Of a DNA stretch of 64,000 bases, positions 60,920 through 64,000 are shown one piece after another. Position numbers and translations under genes: made by a program. Positions within the stretch are counted from its first letter, which is position 1. Every line of letters starts with the position of its first letter. The stretch is from Rhodoferax mekongensis (GTDB taxonomy: Bacteria > Pseudomonadota > Gammaproteobacteria > Burkholderiales > Burkholderiaceae_C): assembly GCF_032191775.1 (NCBI RefSeq), contig NZ_CP132507.1:2381001-2445000 (forward strand), read 5' to 3'. The notes below the pieces were generated by a model, which was given only the letters and a program-made list of their open reading frames with translations, was not told the origin of the DNA and did no database searches.

Positions 60920-61765
60920 TCAGTACTTTTTGCCGCGCAGCTCTTCCATGCGCTCGTTGAAGTATTTTTCTACGGTGTAGCGCTCGGAGAGCACCACTTC
61001 GCGGCGAGGGTGCAAAAACAGCGGCAGTGAAATGCGTGACTTGGTCGCACCTTCGCCGGTGGGGTTGAGCACCCGGTGCACGGTGCTGGGGTAGTAACCG
61101 CCGGAGGCTTCGGCCAGCATGTCGCCGATGTTGACGATCAGCAGACCAAAGTCACAGGGCACATCGTGCCAAGCCTGGTCCTTGCCCAAGACCTGCAGGC
61201 CGGGTTCGGTGGCGGCGGGCAGGATGGTCAGCAGGTTGATGTCGCCATGGGCCGCGGCACGCACGGCGCCGGGCTCCTCGTCGCCACGCAGGGGCGGGTA
61301 ATGCAGCACGCGGAGCAGGGTGTGATCGCTGCCTTCAATCATGGCGGGCAGGGGCATGGAATACCGTGCCTTCACCTCCGGGGGGGAGTTTTCTTCCACC
61401 CAGTTGAGCAGTGTGGCGGCCAAGTTGGCGCCTTCAGCGTAGTAGCGTTGGGCAGCATCACTCACTTCAGCGGGGTAGCGGCCCCAAGGGTAAATATGAA
61501 AGAACTCTTTCAAATCCTTTTTGGTGAAGTTCTTGGCCGTTTCTGACACGCTGGGCGAAAAATACCCGTCATGCTTAACCGGGTCATTGGGGTACTTCGC
61601 CTTGGCCTCGGTTTTGAAAAAGCCCAGCCATTCGGCGTAGATGCTTTCCACCAGTTCCTGGCTCAGGGGGTGGTTTTTCAGGACGCCGAAGCCTGTTTCA
61701 TGCAGGCTTTTGCAAAACTCTTGTGGAGCGGTGGGGCTGGTGAAGTCAACGACGGGTAAGTGCAT
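60920..61765 (-). CDS. Isopenicillin-N-synthase-like 2-oxoglutarate/Fe(II) oxygenase
   Basis: A 281-residue double-stranded beta-helix oxygenase. Iron ligands H-x-D in AAAHGDINLLTIL and the distal His in STVHRVLNP; RISLPLF supplies the 2-oxoglutarate Arg. The N-terminal domain has LHETGFGVLKNHPL typical of the IPNS family. Substrate unknown. It is 38 bases after the nucleoside hydrolase gene on the same strand, so they may share a transcript. Confidence 0.9.
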   Translation of the reverse strand: MHLPVVDFTSPTAPQEFCKSLHETGFGVLKNHPLSQELVESIYAEWLGFFKTEAKAKYPNDPVKHDGYFSPSVSETAKNFTKKDLKEFFHIYPWGRYPAEVSDAAQRYYAEGANLAATLLNWVEENSPPEVKARYSMPLPAMIEGSDHTLLRVLHYPPLRGDEEPGAVRAAAHGDINLLTILPAATEPGLQVLGKDQAWHDVPCDFGLLIVNIGDMLAEASGGYYPSTVHRVLNPTGEGATKSRISLPLFLHPRREVVLSERYTVEKYFNERMEELRGKKY

Positions 61766-61803
61766 GGCGGTTTCTCGCGCAATCAGATCGGTTGAGCAGG
61801 CGT

Positions 61804-62802
61804 TTACAGCCAGTTGGACATCAGGGTGGATTCAATCAGCTGCAGAGCCTCATCGGCCTTGAGCTGCAAGCAGGCGTGGGTGTCGGGCACCTCGTCACCC
61901 CAACCGGGTTGGGGGTAGAAGATGTCCTTGCGGCGCATCATGGTTTGGCCGTTGGCGGGTCCTTCCGTCGCCACGCGTATGCGGCCGGTCTGGATTTCAA
62001 ACAGCTCAGGGTTGGTGAGCGCCACAAAGGCCAGCACGTCATGACCGAAGCAGCCGTGGATTTTGGCCACATGCGGGTAGATGCCGCTGTAGAAGTCCGC
62101 ATAGAAGCTCACGGCATGGTGCAGGGTGTCTGTCGCGACGTGCTTGTGGTGGTCTGCCACTTTTTTGAACAGAGCCAGGGGCACGATCAGCTGGTGGGTC
62201 ACATCCAGGCCCACCATGGTGAGCTTCCAGCCGGCGGTGAAAACAAAGTCTGCAGAGTGCGGGTCGTTCCAGATATTGGCTTCCGCCACGGGGGACACGT
62301 TACCGGGTTCCGCGACGGTGCCGCCCATGATGATGACTTCTTGCAGCAGCTGGGGCAGCTTGGGTTCCAGCTTCAGCGCGGTGGCCAGATTGCCCAAGGG
62401 GCCGACAGCGACCAGAGTGATTTCGCCGGGGTGGGCGCGGGCCATGTCCACAATAAATTGCGCGGAGGGCCGGGGGTCCAGCACGCTGGTGGTTGCCACG
62501 CGGGAGGGCAGGTTGCCTAGGCCATCGCCACCATGGATGAAGTCGGGCGGGGTGCCGGGGGCTTTGAGCCAAGGGGTCTTGACGCCCAGGGTCACGGGGA
62601 TTTTGCGGCCTGCAATTTCTGTCAGGTACAGACCGTTGGTAGCTGCCTGCTCCACGGTGACGTTGCCGAAGGTGGTAGTGATACCCACGACATCGATGCC
62701 GGGGTGAGCCAGTGCGTAATACAGGGCCATGGCGTCATCGACACCGGGGTCGGTGTCATAAATCACTTTGCGTGCTGCGAGTGCGGAGGTATTGGTGCTC
62801 AT
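61804..62802 (-). CDS. Nucleoside hydrolase (IUNH family)
   Basis: A 332-residue hydrolase splitting nucleosides into base and ribose. Calcium/ribose motif VIYDTDPGVDDAMALYYAL is at the N-terminus; FIHGGDGLGN, VGPLGNLATAL and the PVAEANIWNDPHSADFVF segment are further family motifs. The ribose made would feed the ribokinase encoded 36 bases upstream. Confidence 0.95.
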   Translation of the reverse strand: MSTNTSALAARKVIYDTDPGVDDAMALYYALAHPGIDVVGITTTFGNVTVEQAATNGLYLTEIAGRKIPVTLGVKTPWLKAPGTPPDFIHGGDGLGNLPSRVATTSVLDPRPSAQFIVDMARAHPGEITLVAVGPLGNLATALKLEPKLPQLLQEVIIMGGTVAEPGNVSPVAEANIWNDPHSADFVFTAGWKLTMVGLDVTHQLIVPLALFKKVADHHKHVATDTLHHAVSFYADFYSGIYPHVAKIHGCFGHDVLAFVALTNPELFEIQTGRIRVATEGPANGQTMMRRKDIFYPQPGWGDEVPDTHACLQLKADEALQLIESTLMSNWL

Positions 62803-62838
62803 GGGGTGACTCTTTGAAAATACTGGAACAGTTGGGTT

Positions 62839-63771
62839 TCAGTTCAGGCCGCAGAAGGTGCGCAGTGCTTGTGCTTCTTCGGTGCTGGTCGGGGGCGTAG
62901 ACGCCAAGAGGGCTTCCACTTCCGTGGTTTCAGGAATGCTGGATTGGGCACCCCAGCGGGTGCACGCAATGGCGCTGGTAGCGCTGGCAAAGCGCAGGGC
63001 GTCGACCAATGGCTGCCCTTGGCTGAGGGCGGCGACCAAGCTGCCGCAGAAGGTGTCTCCGGCACCCGTAGTGTCCACCGGTGAAATGGGGAATGCGCTT
63101 TGGAGTGCGAATGCACCGTTGTGGCGCGCGCAGCTACCACGGTGCCCCAAAGTGACCACCACGGTACGCACCGCCACACGGCTCAGGCAGTCGGCAATGC
63201 TGCCTTCATGACCCGACACCACGGCCAGTTCACCTTCGTTGACCACCAGCACATCGATATGGGCCAACAGCTCTGGGGGCAAAGCGCGGGCGGGGGCTGC
63301 GTTCAAAACGACCTTCACCCCTTGGGCGCGCGCGGCACGGGCGTATGCCGTGACTGTGTCCAAAGGGGTTTCGAGTTGCAGCAGGAGGTGCGTGAAGCCC
63401 GCCAAAGATGGCAAATGGTCCGGGCGTAACTCCGCGTTCGCGCCGGGAGCCACCGTGATGGCGTTTTCCGCGTCATCGGAGACACAGATAAAAGCGGTCC
63501 CGGTAGGGTGACCGGGCGTGCGCACGATGTGCATGTGCACGCCAGCCGATTGGAGGGAGTTTTCAAGTGGGGTGGCAAAGGCGTCTTGCCCCAAGCCGAG
63601 CAGCATGTGCGTGACGGCCCCGCCCGCCCGCGCGCTGGCCACTGCCTGGTTGGCGCCTTTGCCTCCGGGGAAGGTTTGGAAATCGCGTCCGAGTACGGTT
63701 TCGCCCGGGGCGGGAATGTGATGGGCGCGGACCACAAAGTCCAGATTGGCAGAGCCAGCCACAAGTATCAT
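62839..63771 (-). CDS. rbsK: Ribokinase
   Basis: A 310-residue PfkB-family kinase. PGGKGANQAVASARAGG is the sugar-binding motif and DTTGAGDTFCGSLVAAL carries the catalytic Asp and anion hole. It phosphorylates ribose to ribose-5-phosphate. ATG 63771 (MILVAGSANLDFVV) was chosen; upstream frame overlaps the divergent gene. Probably an operon with the nucleoside hydrolase. Confidence 0.93.
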   Translation of the reverse strand: MILVAGSANLDFVVRAHHIPAPGETVLGRDFQTFPGGKGANQAVASARAGGAVTHMLLGLGQDAFATPLENSLQSAGVHMHIVRTPGHPTGTAFICVSDDAENAITVAPGANAELRPDHLPSLAGFTHLLLQLETPLDTVTAYARAARAQGVKVVLNAAPARALPPELLAHIDVLVVNEGELAVVSGHEGSIADCLSRVAVRTVVVTLGHRGSCARHNGAFALQSAFPISPVDTTGAGDTFCGSLVAALSQGQPLVDALRFASATSAIACTRWGAQSSIPETTEVEALLASTPPTSTEEAQALRTFCGLN

Positions 63772-63853
63772 CAACAGCACTCTCTGATTGCGAAACCGTC
63801 TATTTTGACGCTGAATTTGCAAGCCCCGGATAAGTTCTTTGATATAGACCCTA

Positions 63854-64000
63854 ATGACTTCTGCTGCGCCTGATGTTCTTTGCCCTGTCACCGTCGTCGG
63901 GGGTGCCAACATGGATATCAGTGCCAAAGCGGGCAGCGTCATGAGCGCGGGTGACTCCACGCCTGGCGCCATTCACTACTCACCAGGGGGCGTTGGCCGC
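63854..64000 (+). CDS. PfkB-family kinase, probable pseudouridine kinase, 5' part
   Basis: 49 codons before the window ends. The visible segment, VTVVGGANMDISAKAG then DSTPGAIHYSPGGVGR, matches the N-terminus of pseudouridine kinases (GGANxDI and SPGGVGRN), which phosphorylate pseudouridine before its glycosidase splits it. A partner psuG should follow outside the window. Divergent from rbsK across 82 bases. Confidence 0.75.
   Translation, partial: MTSAAPDVLCPVTVVGGANMDISAKAGSVMSAGDSTPGAIHYSPGGVGR

Overview
The window looks like chromosome from a Gram-negative betaproteobacterium, most likely a Comamonadaceae (Rhodoferax-like) member of the Burkholderiales. Grounds: high GC, a cysI-DUF934-cysH-cysD-cysN sulfate operon, a 7Fe ferredoxin with its own reductase, YihG-type acyltransferase, and a 54-bp dispersed repeat that I associate with this family. 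There is no phage, insertion sequence, integrase or CRISPR array. Coding density is very high: no gene-free stretch clearly exceeds 300 bases.

Layout. 1-3.9 kb: end of a thioesterase gene, a small membrane protein, an acyltransferase and a four-PAS diguanylate cyclase. 3.9-8.2 kb (minus): a basic-amino-acid ABC importer with an M14 deacylase, in the gene order of Pseudomonas aotJQMOP. 8.5-13.1 kb: YgiQ radical SAM protein, YiaA, an unknown exported protein and a TraB/GumN protein. 13.3-24.6 kb: a complete glycogen operon glgB-glgX-pgm-glgC-glgA-glgP. 24.7-30 kb: DUF1294, YebC, then a KdpD-like kinase, KdpE-like regulator and the Kup potassium transporter. 30-35.3 kb: acyltransferase-3, CoA-transferase family III, flavodoxin, DEDDh exonuclease, MOSC protein, CheV. 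35.3-45.1 kb: an IclR regulator divergent from a nine-gene operon for uptake and non-phosphorylative oxidation of L-fucose (or a close 6-deoxy sugar) to pyruvate and lactate.

45.1-47.5 kb (minus): an S53 (sedolisin-type) lipoprotein peptidase preceded by what reads as a class-I cyclic-di-GMP riboswitch, the most interesting regulatory object here. 47.5-50.6 kb: a J-domain protein with three uncharacterised proteins, and a solitary tRNA-Asn. 50.6-58.3 kb (minus): TSUP exporter, sulfite reductase, DUF934, APS reductase, ATP sulfurylase (CysD, CysN), ferredoxin and ferredoxin-NADP reductase, forming an assimilatory sulfate route by direct APS reduction. 58.5-60.7 kb (minus): a five-gene metal-handling cluster (MerT-like, MerP/HMA-like, outer-membrane barrel, CusF-like, Cys/Met-rich peptide). 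60.9-64 kb: a 2OG-Fe(II) oxygenase, nucleoside hydrolase, ribokinase and the start of a divergent pseudouridine-kinase-like gene.

Cross-cutting themes: (1) c-di-GMP appears as a likely producer (the PAS-GGDEF protein) and a likely RNA sensor (the riboswitch). (2) The 54-bp repeat occurs at least seven times; two copies sit in frame inside proteins (YgiQ, CysI) and two encode the N-termini of CysN and the DUF934 protein. All functions are read from sequence motifs and context; nothing was searched or computed.
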